DNA of 64,000 nucleotides from Bacillus sp. FJAT-27445 (GTDB lineage Bacteria; Bacillota; Bacilli; Bacillales; Cytobacillaceae). Under the pieces are notes generated by a model that was given only the letters and a program-made list of their open reading frames with translations, was not told where the DNA came from and ran no database searches. Position 1 is the stretch's first letter; the number at the start of each line of letters is the position of its first letter. The stretch spans positions 232,583 through 296,582 of the forward strand of contig NZ_LMTI01000005.1 in NCBI RefSeq assembly GCF_001510665.1, written 5' to 3'. Of this stretch, positions 32,545 to 42,231 are shown in pieces. Made by a program: the position numbers and the translations under genes.

Positions 32545-32727
32545 TTAATGATGGTCAGCTGGTTCATTCGGAATAATTGCTGGAACAACGAGGATTAAAA
32601 CAGCCGTCAGTATTCCAAGAAGTGCGGCGATTTTATAATCGAATGCAACCCCTATCATTGACGTTACCACATAGCTAAGCATTTCAACTAAAAGAAGAAC
32701 CCAAAACAGTGTCCAGAAGTATCTCAT
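32545..32727 (-). CDS. yjzD: Small membrane protein YjzD (DUF2929)
   Basis: A 60-residue protein with two membrane helices and a short polar end (PNEPADHH), matching YjzD/DUF2929 in length and position. Function unknown. GAGGTGA precedes the minus-strand ATG. Confidence 0.9.
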   Translation of the reverse strand: MRYFWTLFWVLLLVEMLSYVVTSMIGVAFDYKIAALLGILTAVLILVVPAIIPNEPADHH

Positions 32728-32902
32728 ACCGTCACCTCATAGCATTTTTATCTTTCTCATCTTATCATACAGTGGAAAAAGAAGAAACGCAAAAAGTGGA
32801 AAACATACAGAAAATCGGAAAGCCCATTGAGGAAAGTTCCTATTTCATTCTGTGGTGCTTTACATACACTATTAGTGGAATATGGCAGAAGGAGTTTTAC
32901 GT

Positions 32903-33634
32903 ATGGATAACAGAAGTTTTCAACTAGGAAATCAATGGAATACCATCTACTATCCGGAGAAACCAACTGGCTTCGGCGTGCTGATCGTTGGTGATGAACG
33001 CCATTTTGTGGAGGAGGAGACAAGCTTCTGGAACCAGAATTCCGGGAAACGAAAGATCCTCACTACTTTAAAAGAGGCAGGCTATACCTTGTTTACATCC
33101 AACCTTTACGGGAGAAACTGGGGCTCCCCAAAGGCTGTCATGCTCGCTGCCATGTTGTACGAATTGGTCATGAAGAATGAAATCCTGAACACCAAAATCC
33201 ACATTATAGCTGAAGGGATGGGAGCTCTTACAGCTCTGAAGCTGGCGCAGGAAATGAAAGGGAAAATCAGGTCCATAGTACTGATTAATCCAATAATCTC
33301 CCTAAAGTTCCATCTTGAGCAGGAAAAGGAACATAAATTTTTTTATAAAAAACTTCTTACGGAAATCGCGGAAGCACAAGAGATTGAGCGAGAGAAGACA
33401 GCAATGGTGATCGGACAAGAGGAAATGCCCGAACTTGATTTTGGAATACCGATCCGGATTTTTCAAATCCTTTCTGGCGGAAGGACTTACAAACATGCGA
33501 GGGCCTGCAAAACTCTCCTAACCGAGCTTCAGCCGAAGCCGCCAATCACAGAAACCTATATGCTTCCGGAAAAAGCTGGCCAGCTTGGTTGGGAAATTGC
33601 AAAATTTATGTCAAGGTATGAAAAAATTCTATAG
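32903..33634 (+). CDS. yjaU: YjaU-like alpha/beta-hydrolase-fold protein
   Basis: A 243-residue cytosolic protein in the yjaU position. The fold is hydrolase-like (VLIVGDERHFVEEE..., then IHIIAEGMGALTALKLA). The nucleophile elbow reads AEGMGA with no Ser, so classical esterase activity is doubtful. ATG 32903 follows AGAAGGAG with eight-base spacing; ATG 32882 has none. Confidence 0.8.
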   Translation: MDNRSFQLGNQWNTIYYPEKPTGFGVLIVGDERHFVEEETSFWNQNSGKRKILTTLKEAGYTLFTSNLYGRNWGSPKAVMLAAMLYELVMKNEILNTKIHIIAEGMGALTALKLAQEMKGKIRSIVLINPIISLKFHLEQEKEHKFFYKKLLTEIAEAQEIEREKTAMVIGQEEMPELDFGIPIRIFQILSGGRTYKHARACKTLLTELQPKPPITETYMLPEKAGQLGWEIAKFMSRYEKIL

Positions 33635-33707
33635 TTGGATTCTTGATGAAATTTATTGTGGGATTTGCATAGGATAAAATGAGACCAGCTGATAGGAGGG
33701 GAGATTA

Positions 33708-34361
33708 ATGGGAGGAGCTCTCATTATTGGCGTATTCGATCGTCTTGGTTTTCATCTATGTAAAAAAATGCTGGAACTGGGCTATGTGATAAGGGGGATA
33801 TCCTTAAATACTGAGAATACCGAAACCGAAGAAGAAATGGAACTTGAAATCGGGCGAAACAGTAATTTTATTAACATTTCGATGGATAGCATCAATGCAA
33901 ACCAGATTGAAAACGATGCTATTATCTTTTCACTTTATGACCTTTATACAAGTGGCGTGGCTTCAAACCTTGAAAAACCCGGCCTGGCTGATGAAGTGGA
34001 AAAGTACATTCGGAAACACAAAGGCCCGTCCTCCGTTGTTCTCCTGCTTCCCCTTGGGCTTTCTCATCAAAACCCTGGACAAGAAGGCATTCAAGTGATC
34101 AAACGAGCAGCAGATTTTGCGGAGACAACTGCCGAAAAAGTGTTAAGGCTTTATTTACCATTGCAAGAATTGCCCCCGCTGCAAGGGGAAGAGGAGGCTG
34201 GAAGTTTCCCGAAGAAAGCTTGGCCAGAGGATGGACCTGCCGGGCGAAAAGCCGGGGAGGAATTTCACGACTGGTACGGAGTTGCTGAACGAATCGCAAT
34301 GCTGATTGAAAAAGGAGAAACTGGAACCCGCTTCCTCGAGGATATATGTATAAAGAAGTAG
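33708..34361 (+). CDS. yjaV: YjaV-like protein with Rossmann-type N-terminus
   Basis: A 217-residue protein beginning GGALIIGVFDRLGFHLCKKML, which looks like the first strand and helix of an NAD-dependent epimerase fold. It is short for a full enzyme and no YxxxK motif is clear. Its position after yjaU matches yjaV. AGGAGGGG precedes the ATG. The med and comZ genes that follow in B. subtilis are not seen. Confidence 0.8.
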   Translation: MGGALIIGVFDRLGFHLCKKMLELGYVIRGISLNTENTETEEEMELEIGRNSNFINISMDSINANQIENDAIIFSLYDLYTSGVASNLEKPGLADEVEKYIRKHKGPSSVVLLLPLGLSHQNPGQEGIQVIKRAADFAETTAEKVLRLYLPLQELPPLQGEEEAGSFPKKAWPEDGPAGRKAGEEFHDWYGVAERIAMLIEKGETGTRFLEDICIKK

Positions 34362-34390
34362 CTGCCAACCCGGGCAGCTACTTCTTTTTC
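34353..34390. terminator. Bidirectional terminator built from the ends of yjaV and the facing gene
   Basis: AAGAAGTAGCTGCC pairs with GGCAGCTACTTCTT around AACCCG. The stop codons of both convergent genes lie within the arms, and both strands end in T-rich tails. Confidence 0.88.
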
Positions 34391-34635
34391 ATAAATTGCT
34401 GGATATACGGATATACACCATTAAATACTGGTTTTAGGGTATCAGCAATGCCGACCATACTGTCGATTACTTCCATTAATTGCAGATAATTAATGGTGTT
34501 TTCCCCCGCCCGATTCTGTACGGGCTGGCCTTTTTCCTTTCCGGTATTTGACAGGCTGTTGGTTCTCCTTCCCGTCCCAAACATCATGCTTGTGAATGGA
34601 TCAGGTGTGTGTTTTTCCTGATTGCTTTCGTCCAC
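34378..34635 (-). CDS. Hypothetical small protein upstream of fabH (YjzB-like position)
   Basis: An 85-residue soluble protein: polar, low-complexity N-terminal half and a helical C-terminal half (NYLQLMEVIDSMVGIADTL, then LKPVFNGVYPYIQQFMKKK). B. subtilis yjzB holds the same place and strand before fabHA; I infer equivalence from position and layout only. The ATG has GGAGGGGCG upstream on the minus strand. Confidence 0.7.
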   Translation of the reverse strand: MDESNQEKHTPDPFTSMMFGTGRRTNSLSNTGKEKGQPVQNRAGENTINYLQLMEVIDSMVGIADTLKPVFNGVYPYIQQFMKKK

Positions 34636-34750
34636 CCTTCGCCCCTCCTTTTAAACCTTTCCTCACTTCCACTATATGTTGGAAAATGGAAAGGGATGGT
34701 CAGTTGAATAGGCTATTCGGCAATTAACTATTGCATAAAGGTGTTTTTAT

Positions 34751-34779
34751 TTGATAAAATTAGTACCAAGTCATAATAT
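34751..34779 (+). promoter_or_regulatory. fabH promoter with FapR operator
   Basis: TTGATA (34751-34756) and TAATAT (34774-34779) are 17 bp apart. TTAGTACCAAGTCATAAT (34760-34777) overlaps the -10 region and matches the FapR box (TTAGTACCTAGTCTTAAT in B. subtilis) at most positions. FapR with malonyl-CoA sensing should control fabH-fabF here. fapR is not in the window. Confidence 0.88.
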
Positions 34780-34828
34780 TTGATAATAAGCAGAAATAAT
34801 TATTATACAACATAAGGAGATGGCGGCC

Positions 34829-35761
34829 ATGCGAGCTGGCATTGTTGGTTTAGGGAAATACGTGCCTGAGAGCGTTCTTACAAATTTTGACCTCGAAAAG
34901 AGGATGGATACGTCTGATGAATGGATTCGGACAATGACTGGAATAGAGGAGCGAAGAATTGCCGGGGAGGATGAAAATACGTCACATATGGCCTATAAAG
35001 CTGCCCGCATGGCAATTGAAGATGCAGGCATTTCGCCCGAGGACCTCGATATGATCCTTGTTGCGACAGTCACACCCGACAATCCGTTTCCCTCGGTTTC
35101 CTGCATGCTTCAAGAGAGGCTGGGAGCAGTGAATGCAGCAGCGATGGACGTAAGCGCAGCTTGCGCAGGATTCATGTATGGGATTGTAACAGGAAAGCAG
35201 TTCATTGAAACAGGTGTTTATAAGCATGTCCTGGTCGTAGGCGTTGAAAAACTATCAAAAATCGTCAACTGGGATGACCGAAATACAGCGGTACTATTTG
35301 GAGATGGAGCGGGTGCCGTTGTCCTTGGCCCAGTATCCGAAGACAAAGGGATCCTTTCATTCGAGCTTGGAGCGGATGGGACTGGCGGAAAGCATCTGTA
35401 CCAGGATGAGAACATCATCATGAACGGCCGCGAGGTCTTCAAATTCGCCGTACGCCAAATGGGTGAGAGCAGTGTAAACGTCATTCATAAGGCTGGCTTA
35501 GAAATAGATGATGTCGATTTTCTCGTACCCCATCAGGCGAATATCCGCATTATTGAAGCCGCGCGGCAAAGGCTCGATTTGCCGGTGGAGAAAGTGTCCT
35601 ATACAATTAATAAGTACGGAAATACATCGGCTGCCTCAATCCCGATTTCTTTGGTCGATGAAGTCCAGGCGGGCAAAATCAAGGACGGCGATGTAATCGT
35701 AATGGTCGGATTCGGTGGAGGGCTCACATGGGGCGCAATCGCCATCCGCTGGGGAAAATAA
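34829..35761 (+). CDS. fabH: Beta-ketoacyl-ACP synthase III FabH
   Basis: A 310-residue condensing enzyme starting fatty acid synthesis from acyl-CoA and malonyl-ACP. The triad is visible: Cys112 in SAACAGF, His in VPHQANIRI and Asn in [14 protein letters not shown] 34829 is preferred over ATG 34820 because AAGGAG (34813-34818) needs that spacing. First gene of the FapR-controlled operon. Confidence 0.95.
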   Translation: MRAGIVGLGKYVPESVLTNFDLEKRMDTSDEWIRTMTGIEERRIAGEDENTSHMAYKAARMAIEDAGISPEDLDMILVATVTPDNPFPSVSCMLQERLGAVNAAAMDVSAACAGFMYGIVTGKQFIETGVYKHVLVVGVEKLSKIVNWDDRNTAVLFGDGAGAVVLGPVSEDKGILSFELGADGTGGKHLYQDENIIMNGREVFKFAVRQMGESSVNVIHKAGLEIDDVDFLVPHQANIRIIEAARQRLDLPVEKVSYTINKYGNTSAASIPISLVDEVQAGKIKDGDVIVMVGFGGGLTWGAIAIRWGK

Positions 35762-35804
35762 AACGGATTGAACATAACTGGTACGAAAAAGGAGTTGGCT
35801 TTGC

Positions 35805-37043
35805 GTGACAAAACGAAGGGTAGTTATCACGGGGGTTGGAGCTGTTACCCCGCTCGGAATGGATGCTGAAACAACCTGGAAAAATATTGTGGCTGGCAAA
35901 TCGGGGATTGGGCCGCTGACCCGCATTAACGCGGATGATTTCCCGGCAAAAGTGGCAGCCCAAATTAATGATTTTAACGCTGAGGATTTCATGGAGAAAA
36001 AAGAAGCACGGAAGATGGACCGGTTTACCCAATATGCCGTGGCCGCTTCCCTGATGGCGGTCAAGGATTCAGGCCTTGCCATCGTGGACGAGAATGCCGA
36101 TAGGGTAGGTGTTTGGATTGGCTCGGGTATCGGCGGTATGGAAACCTTTGAACAGCAGTTTGAAGTATTCCAGAATCGTGGTTACAGAAGGGTCAGCCCG
36201 TTCTTCGTCCCAATGATGATTCCTGATATGGCAGCTGGCCAGGTATCGATCATGCTAGGCGCTAAAGGATTCAATTCCTGTACTGTCACTGCTTGTGCGA
36301 CAGGGACAAATTCAATCGGCGATGCTTTCAAGGTCATCCAGCGCGGTGATGCCGATGCCATGGTAACTGGCGGAACGGAAGCACCAATCACAAAGATGGC
36401 CGTCGCAGGTTTCTGTGCGAATACAGCCTTGTCAACCAATCCCGATCCTGCAACTGCAAGTAGGCCATTTGATAAAAACAGGGACGGTTTCGTAATGGGC
36501 GAAGGCGCGGGAATTGTTGTTCTTGAAGAACTAGAACATGCGAAAGCCCGCGGGGCGAAGATCTACGCAGAAGTTGTGGGATATGCCGCTACCGGGGATG
36601 CTTATCATATTACAGCACCTGCTCCAGGTGGAGAAGGCGGAGTCCGTGCCATGAAATTGGCAATTGAAGATGGAGGCCTAAAACCGGAGGACATTGATTA
36701 TATCAATGCTCATGGTACGAGCACTGACTACAATGACAGGTTCGAAACAAATGCTATAAAAGAAGTTTTTGGCGAGCATGCCTACAAGCTTGCTGTCAGC
36801 TCGACCAAGTCGATGACAGGACACCTGCTTGGAGCGGCAGGCGGAGTCGAAGCAATTTTCACAGCCCTTTCCATTAGGGATTCGATTCTTCCGCCAACCA
36901 TAAATTATGAAACACCGGATCCAGAATGCGACCTTGATTATGTCGTAAACCAGTCAAGGCCGAAGGAAATAAAGGCCGCTATCAGCAACTCGCTCGGTTT
37001 CGGCGGCCATAACGCGACGCTTGCCTTCAAGAAATATGAGTAA
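35805..37043 (+). CDS. fabF: Beta-ketoacyl-ACP synthase II FabF
   Basis: A 412-residue elongating condensing enzyme. The active-site Cys164 is in [11 protein letters not shown], and the His residues lie in [12 protein letters not shown] and [14 protein letters not shown]. Full length. The start is GTG with AAGGAG about ten bases upstream. Co-transcribed with fabH; a terminator follows. Confidence 0.96.
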   Translation: MTKRRVVITGVGAVTPLGMDAETTWKNIVAGKSGIGPLTRINADDFPAKVAAQINDFNAEDFMEKKEARKMDRFTQYAVAASLMAVKDSGLAIVDENADRVGVWIGSGIGGMETFEQQFEVFQNRGYRRVSPFFVPMMIPDMAAGQVSIMLGAKGFNSCTVTACATGTNSIGDAFKVIQRGDADAMVTGGTEAPITKMAVAGFCANTALSTNPDPATASRPFDKNRDGFVMGEGAGIVVLEELEHAKARGAKIYAEVVGYAATGDAYHITAPAPGGEGGVRAMKLAIEDGGLKPEDIDYINAHGTSTDYNDRFETNAIKEVFGEHAYKLAVSSTKSMTGHLLGAAGGVEAIFTALSIRDSILPPTINYETPDPECDLDYVVNQSRPKEIKAAISNSLGFGGHNATLAFKKYE

Positions 37044-37072
37044 TACTGGCGGATGATGCCGTAACTTTTTCC

Positions 37073-37112
37073 AAAAACCAGCTTGTACCTTGTGTACTAG
37101 CTGGTTTTTTTA
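37073..37112 (+). terminator. Terminator after fabF
   Basis: AAAACCAGCTTGTAC pairs with GTACTAGCTGGTTTT (one bulge), then T residues. Confidence 0.85.
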
Positions 37113-37192
37113 TTTTTCCAACCGGACAAATATGAACCTCCAGGTTGGCGGCTCATAGAATAATTACAGGCATGATTTTGGGGGGATTATGG

Positions 37193-37963
37193 ATGGCGAT
37201 TGTTCCTACGGACGAATGGCTCAAGGAAAATTGGCATAGGCCCGAAATGATTTGTAAACAGCTTGAGCCGTTTTTTCAAAATGGAAAGCCACAAGCCATT
37301 TATGATGAGCTTTTATCCTTCGGGATGTATAGGCCATCATCAATGAGCGGAAAGGAAATAGAAATGCTTCTAGAAAGCGGAGCATGGGAAAAGACTGAAC
37401 AGCTTTTTAAAAAATACCAGGCGAAGTGGAAAGGACCCGAAGTACCTGTCTTTATTTTTCCAGCAGCGAAAAAAAAGGCATTTTTCCGAAAGGCTGCCGC
37501 ACAAAAATCTGGAGTTTCTTACCCTGACAAGCTATTCCTGTTCCTGCCGATTATAGAAGACCCCAAAGAACTGGAAGCATTGCTTGTCCACGAGTACCAT
37601 CATGTCTGCAGGATAAATACTATAGAAAAAGAAGTTCGGGAAAATACATTGCTAGAGTCGATGATCATGGAAGGTCTTGCCGAGTATGCTGTATACCACG
37701 AATGCGGGGAGGAGTACTTGGCTGAATGGTGTTCACTTTATGAGGAAAGGGAACTAATGCACTTTTTCAAAGTATTATTGCAAGATAATCTCGATAAAAA
37801 AAGGACAGACAAAGTTCATGACCGGCTCCTTTTTGGAGGAAACGGCATTCCAAGACTTTTAGGCTATTGTTATGGATATTATTTAGTAAAAAAACACTTC
37901 TTTAGTCACGATTTTTCATTGAAAGATTCCTTCGAAATAAAAGAAAGTTCTTTCTTTTTATAA
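37193..37963 (+). CDS. yjaZ: YjaZ-like DUF2268 zinc metalloprotease family protein
   Basis: A 256-residue protein with the zinc-binding HEYHH motif (His133, His137) in LLVHEYHHVCR and a downstream acidic segment MIMEGLAEYAVY that likely supplies the third ligand. DUF2268 proteins are predicted Zn-dependent proteases; the substrate is unknown. No signal peptide. ATG 37193 follows GGGGGGA; the frame extends upstream without ribosome site. Position matches yjaZ. Confidence 0.86.
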   Translation: MAIVPTDEWLKENWHRPEMICKQLEPFFQNGKPQAIYDELLSFGMYRPSSMSGKEIEMLLESGAWEKTEQLFKKYQAKWKGPEVPVFIFPAAKKKAFFRKAAAQKSGVSYPDKLFLFLPIIEDPKELEALLVHEYHHVCRINTIEKEVRENTLLESMIMEGLAEYAVYHECGEEYLAEWCSLYEERELMHFFKVLLQDNLDKKRTDKVHDRLLFGGNGIPRLLGYCYGYYLVKKHFFSHDFSLKDSFEIKESSFFL

Positions 37964-37984
37964 ACAATTTATTTTTTTAAAAGT

Positions 37985-38019
37985 GGAAAAGCCTGTAAGG
38001 ACAGGCTTTTCCTTATTTT
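37985..38019 (+). terminator. Terminator after yjaZ
   Basis: GGAAAAGCCTGT-AAGG-ACAGGCTTTTCC, then TTATTTT. Confidence 0.88.
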
Positions 38020-38051
38020 AAATCATCCACATAAAAATTAACAAAAAATCC

Positions 38052-38080
38052 TTGCAATTGTAACAATTTTGTAATAGTAT
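38052..38080 (+). promoter_or_regulatory. Predicted SigA promoter of the app operon
   Basis: TTGCAA (38052-38057), a 17-bp spacer and TAGTAT (38075-38080), about 50 bp before appD. Confidence 0.7.
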
Positions 38081-38132
38081 TTTATTTAAATATAGCGAAT
38101 TCACTGAAAATTAAAGAGTAAGAAGGTGTCAT

Positions 38133-39161
38133 ATGGGCGCGAATAATTTCCAAAAAAATGGAAGGCCATTACTAGAAATAAAGAACCTGGAAACAGCATT
38201 CGATATTGACGGAGCCTTTTACAATGCCGTAGACAATGTTTCGTTTTCAGTTAAACCCCGGCAAATCGTAGGGGTAGTAGGGGAATCCGGCTGCGGGAAG
38301 TCGGTCATGAGCCTCTCTATTATGCAGCTTCTTCCAAAAGGGATCGGCAAAATAAAGTCGGGGGAAATCATCTTCGACGGCATCCACGTAGAAAAGATGG
38401 ACGAGAACCAGGTAAATAAAATACGCGGCAAGGACATCTCAATGATTTTCCAGGAGCCGATGACGTCCCTGAATCCGGTATTCACAATCGGATCTCAGAT
38501 TCAGGAAGTCCTTTTGAACCACCAGAAAATCTCGAAAAAAGAGGCGCGCCAAAAAGCGATTGCGCTACTCAAGAGCGTCGGGATCTCAAGGCCGGAGAAA
38601 ATTGTCGATGAATATCCGCACCAACTTTCCGGCGGTATGAGGCAGCGGGTCATGATTGCAATTGCAATTGCCTGCCAGCCAAAACTTTTGATTGCCGACG
38701 AGCCAACAACCGCATTGGATGTAACGGTTCAAGCCCAAATCCTTGAACTTCTGAAGGAAATTCAGGAAGTCAATGATATGTCCATCATCCTAATCACCCA
38801 TGACCTTGGTGTGGTTGCCGAGATGTGCGATGAAGTTATCGTCATGTACGCTGGAAGAATAGTCGAACAAACAGATGTGGAAACACTCTTTTATAATCCA
38901 AAGCATCCATATACAACACTTCTTCTTGGCGCAATTCCAAAAATGGAGGAGGAAACCGAGAGGCTTAGCTCCATCCAAGGGATTGTCCCATCGATTACTA
39001 ACATGAAAAAGACAGGCTGCAGGTTTGCCAACCGCTGTCCAATGGCTATGCCTGAGTGCCAAACAGTCACGCCTCTTCTAGCCGATAACGGGGACGGCCA
39101 CCAGGTTGCCTGCCTGCTCTTTGAAACTAGCAGGCCAAAGGAAGGAGCGATCAGCCAGTGA
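38133..39161 (+). CDS. appD: Oligopeptide ABC transporter ATPase AppD
   Basis: A 342-residue ABC ATPase of the DppD/OppD type: Walker [11 protein letters not shown], signature LSGGMRQR, Walker B LLIADEPTTALD. A C-terminal oligopeptide-transporter domain has the Cys cluster TGCRFANRCPMAMPEC...C for an Fe-S or metal site. With AppF it drives peptide import through AppB/AppC. The gene order D-F-A-B-C is that of the B. subtilis app operon. Start ATG behind AAGGTG. Confidence 0.94.
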   Translation: MGANNFQKNGRPLLEIKNLETAFDIDGAFYNAVDNVSFSVKPRQIVGVVGESGCGKSVMSLSIMQLLPKGIGKIKSGEIIFDGIHVEKMDENQVNKIRGKDISMIFQEPMTSLNPVFTIGSQIQEVLLNHQKISKKEARQKAIALLKSVGISRPEKIVDEYPHQLSGGMRQRVMIAIAIACQPKLLIADEPTTALDVTVQAQILELLKEIQEVNDMSIILITHDLGVVAEMCDEVIVMYAGRIVEQTDVETLFYNPKHPYTTLLLGAIPKMEEETERLSSIQGIVPSITNMKKTGCRFANRCPMAMPECQTVTPLLADNGDGHQVACLLFETSRPKEGAISQ

Positions 39162-40168
39162 GCGGAATAACATCTGAAGCCAGCAAACGAAAAACCGGTT
39201 CCGAAAGGGAAAACTTGCTGGAAATTAGGAATCTCAAAACTTACTATCCTGTCAAAGGCGGTTTTTTTAAGAGGACAGTCGGGAATGTAAAGGCCGTTGA
39301 TGATGTTTCTTTTGAAATTAAAAAAGGGGAAACCATGGGCCTCGTAGGGGAGTCGGGCTGCGGCAAATCAACCGCGGGACGGACAATCCTTAGGCTGCTA
39401 AAGCCTACCGCCGGGAAAATCTTTTTTGATGGCAAGGATATTACCAATGTGACCGGCAAGGCGCTGCGTGAAATCCGCAAAGACCTCCAGATGGTTTTCC
39501 AGGATCCATATGCATCCCTTAACCCGATGCAAATGGTTGGCGATATTATCGCGGAGCCAATCTATAACTTTACAAAAAAACCAAAGGAAGAATTGAAGAA
39601 AGAAGTGATGGACCTTTTGCAAAAGGTCGGCCTTCCGGAGGATGCCTATTTTAAATATGCGCATGAATTTTCAGGCGGACAGAGGCAAAGGATCGGAATC
39701 GCCAGGGCACTGGCCTTAAGGCCAAAACTGATTATTGGTGACGAGCCCGTATCTGCCCTTGACGTTTCGGTACAGTCGCAGGTTTTGAACCTGCTCAAGG
39801 ATTTGCAGGAAGAATTCGACCTGACCTTTTTATTCATCGCCCACGATTTGAGTGTCGTTAAGCATATGAGCGACAGGATCGGGGTTATGTATCTGGGGAA
39901 CATGGTAGAAATCGCCGATAAGGACAGCCTCTATGCGGAACCGCTCCACCCGTATACTCAGGCGCTGATTTCCGCCATCCCTTCACCGGATCCGAAAAAG
40001 AAGAAGGAGCGGATCATCCTGACCGGTGATGTGCCAAGCCCATTGAATCCGCCGTCCGGCTGTCCTTTCCATCCGCGCTGCCCAATGGCAATGGAGCAAT
40101 GTTCCGTTACAAAACCTGAATTAAAGGAGGTGAAGCCCTCTCACAGAGTCGCTTGCCACCTTTATTAG
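39158..40168 (+). CDS. appF: Oligopeptide ABC transporter ATPase AppF
   Basis: A 336-residue ABC ATPase, partner of AppD: Walker [11 protein letters not shown], signature FSGGQRQR, Walker [14 protein letters not shown]-terminal cysteine motif [16 protein letters not shown]. The GTG start overlaps the appD stop (GTGA), so translation is coupled. A weak hairpin follows at about 40168-40203. Confidence 0.94.
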   Translation: MSGITSEASKRKTGSERENLLEIRNLKTYYPVKGGFFKRTVGNVKAVDDVSFEIKKGETMGLVGESGCGKSTAGRTILRLLKPTAGKIFFDGKDITNVTGKALREIRKDLQMVFQDPYASLNPMQMVGDIIAEPIYNFTKKPKEELKKEVMDLLQKVGLPEDAYFKYAHEFSGGQRQRIGIARALALRPKLIIGDEPVSALDVSVQSQVLNLLKDLQEEFDLTFLFIAHDLSVVKHMSDRIGVMYLGNMVEIADKDSLYAEPLHPYTQALISAIPSPDPKKKKERIILTGDVPSPLNPPSGCPFHPRCPMAMEQCSVTKPELKEVKPSHRVACHLY

Positions 40169-40265
40169 AAACACAAGGAATGCTATGGCGTTCTATGTGT
40201 TTTGAAAAGTGTCCAAATACTTTTCTGGACGCTTGTAATACCACTACTTATATGGGGGGACCACA

Positions 40266-41972
40266 ATGAAGAAAAATTGGTTATGGCTGTCTGCGCTGGT
40301 ATTGGTTTTATCCATGTTCCTGGCGGCATGCAGCGGAGGAGAAAAGACTGGTACCAAAAAACCTGGAGACAACGGCGAAAATGCTTCCGATAAGCCGAAA
40401 GATGGCGGAACACTTATTTACTCGCTTGACTCCTCGCCTGAAGGAAAGTTCAACCCGAACTTCTATGGAACTGCAACTGATGCAGAAGTAATTGATTTCT
40501 TTGATGAAAACCTGATCGATTATGATGAGAACCTGAAAGCCCAGCCTTATATCGCTTCTTGGGATACAGACGATAACAAGGTTTACAAGTTCAAGATTAA
40601 AGAAGGCGTAAAATGGCATAACGGTGAAGAACTTACCGTTAAAGACTGGGAATTTTCAATCAAAGTCCTTGCTGACAAGGATTATGATGGGCCGCGTTAT
40701 GTCAACGTCCAAGACGTAGTTGGCGTTCCTGAGTACAAGGAAGGCAAAGCTGACTCCATTTCCGGAATCAAGGTCATCAACGATTACGAAATGGAAGTTA
40801 CGTTTGACAAAGCACGTGTGAACAACCTTGAAAACTTCTGGACATACCCAATGTCCCAGAAAGCGTTTGAAGGAATTGCCGTTAAAGATATGATGGCATC
40901 CGAGCAAGTACGCACGAAGCCGGTTGGACTTGGGCCGTTTAAGGTTTCCAAAATTGTCCCTGGCGAGTCCATTGAGCTAGAGCGTTTCGATGATTACTTC
41001 GGCGGCAAGCCTCACCTTGAAAAAGTCGTCATGAAGGTAATAGATCCTTCCTTGACTGTAGGAGAATTACAAAATGATTCCCTTCATATGACTTCGTTCC
41101 ACCCAAGCATCATCGAACAAGTCGAGGCGCTTGATAACATCAATGTTGTTAAATACCCTGGCCTTTCCTACTACTATGTCGGCTTCAAGCTTGGAAACTG
41201 GGATGGCAAGAAGAACGTTATGAACGAGCCTAAGTACGAGGATAAGGAACTCCGCAAGGCTATGTATCATGCGATCAACCGTAAAGAGTGGGTAGATGCA
41301 TTCTTCTTTGGAGTAGGTAAGCCGGTTAACCGCCCTGTTCCTACAAACCACTGGATAGCTGCTGATAATGCTGACCTTGAGCAATTCGAATTCGATCAAG
41401 ATAAAGCGAAGCAAATCCTTGAAGATGCTGGCTGGAAGGATGTTGACGGAGACGGATTCCGTGAAGATCCAAATGGCAAGCCATTCGTTGTTAACTTCGC
41501 GCACTATGCAACACAAAATCCAACGTTCGAAGCCCGTGCGAAACAATTGACTCAGTACTGGGAAGATATTGGCTTGAAATCCAAGCTGACAATGACAGAC
41601 GCTGGCCTTTACTACGATATGCTTGAAAAGTCAGATAAGAAAATGGAAGTGTTCTTCGGCGGCTGGTCCACTGGTACAGATCCAGATCCATCCGGCCTGT
41701 GGAAATCCGATGCACTTTGGAACTACCCACGTTGGGTAAGCGAGAAGAGCGACCAGTTGCTTGACGACGCTCTTGATATGGAAGTAGTAGGAACAGACTC
41801 CGATAAGCGTAAGGAACTATATGTTGAGTGGCAGAAGCACTTCATGGAAGAACTTCCTGCGCTTCCAATCGCGGAACTTGAAGAAATCGTTGCCCTTAAC
41901 AAACGCGTTAAAGGCGTCAAGTACGATGTTTCCGGCTCCAACCGCCCGAACGAATGGTGGCTTGAGCAGTAG
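40266..41972 (+). CDS. appA: Oligopeptide-binding lipoprotein AppA
   Basis: A 568-residue extracellular solute-binding protein (family 5). The lipobox LAAC (Cys21) follows a signal peptide, so it is a lipid-anchored receptor for peptides handed to AppB/AppC. The SBP fold is complete (GTLIYSLDSSPEGKFNP to the C-terminal NRPNEWWLEQ). It follows GGGGG before the ATG. Codon use is highly regular, which fits high expression. Confidence 0.93.
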   Translation: MKKNWLWLSALVLVLSMFLAACSGGEKTGTKKPGDNGENASDKPKDGGTLIYSLDSSPEGKFNPNFYGTATDAEVIDFFDENLIDYDENLKAQPYIASWDTDDNKVYKFKIKEGVKWHNGEELTVKDWEFSIKVLADKDYDGPRYVNVQDVVGVPEYKEGKADSISGIKVINDYEMEVTFDKARVNNLENFWTYPMSQKAFEGIAVKDMMASEQVRTKPVGLGPFKVSKIVPGESIELERFDDYFGGKPHLEKVVMKVIDPSLTVGELQNDSLHMTSFHPSIIEQVEALDNINVVKYPGLSYYYVGFKLGNWDGKKNVMNEPKYEDKELRKAMYHAINRKEWVDAFFFGVGKPVNRPVPTNHWIAADNADLEQFEFDQDKAKQILEDAGWKDVDGDGFREDPNGKPFVVNFAHYATQNPTFEARAKQLTQYWEDIGLKSKLTMTDAGLYYDMLEKSDKKMEVFFGGWSTGTDPDPSGLWKSDALWNYPRWVSEKSDQLLDDALDMEVVGTDSDKRKELYVEWQKHFMEELPALPIAELEEIVALNKRVKGVKYDVSGSNRPNEWWLEQ

Positions 41973-41980
41973 GATGGAAC

Positions 41981-42011
41981 CTTCATCAGTGGGCTATGCC
42001 CGCTGATGAAG
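41981..42011 (+). terminator. Hairpin directly after appA
   Basis: CTTCATCAG pairs with CTGATGAAG around a 13-base loop; a short T stretch (TCCCATTTT) follows. It may protect or partly end the appA message. Confidence 0.55.
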
Positions 42012-42058
42012 TCCCATTTTACAGTTAAGTTTTAACGCTAGATGAACCGATTGGAATG

Positions 42059-42089
42059 AATTAACCGCGGATTACCGCCGCGGTTAATT
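42059..42089. repeat. Perfect 12-bp inverted repeat between appA and appB
   Basis: AATTAACCGCGG and CCGCGGTTAATT enclose ATTACCG. It is a stable hairpin with no clear T tail, likely stabilising the upstream receptor message. The remaining bases up to appB hold no gene. Confidence 0.75.
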
Positions 42090-42231
42090 TAGATTGAGAA
42101 TGCCAACCGGATCCAAGGGGCAGACTGTCCCACCCGAAACTTTAGATTGCTGTACCACAGTTTTGTGGCGGGGTCTTGCTGCTTGGAATTTAAACGGCGG
42201 TTAAGACGCAGCAAAGGTAAGGAGAATGCAC

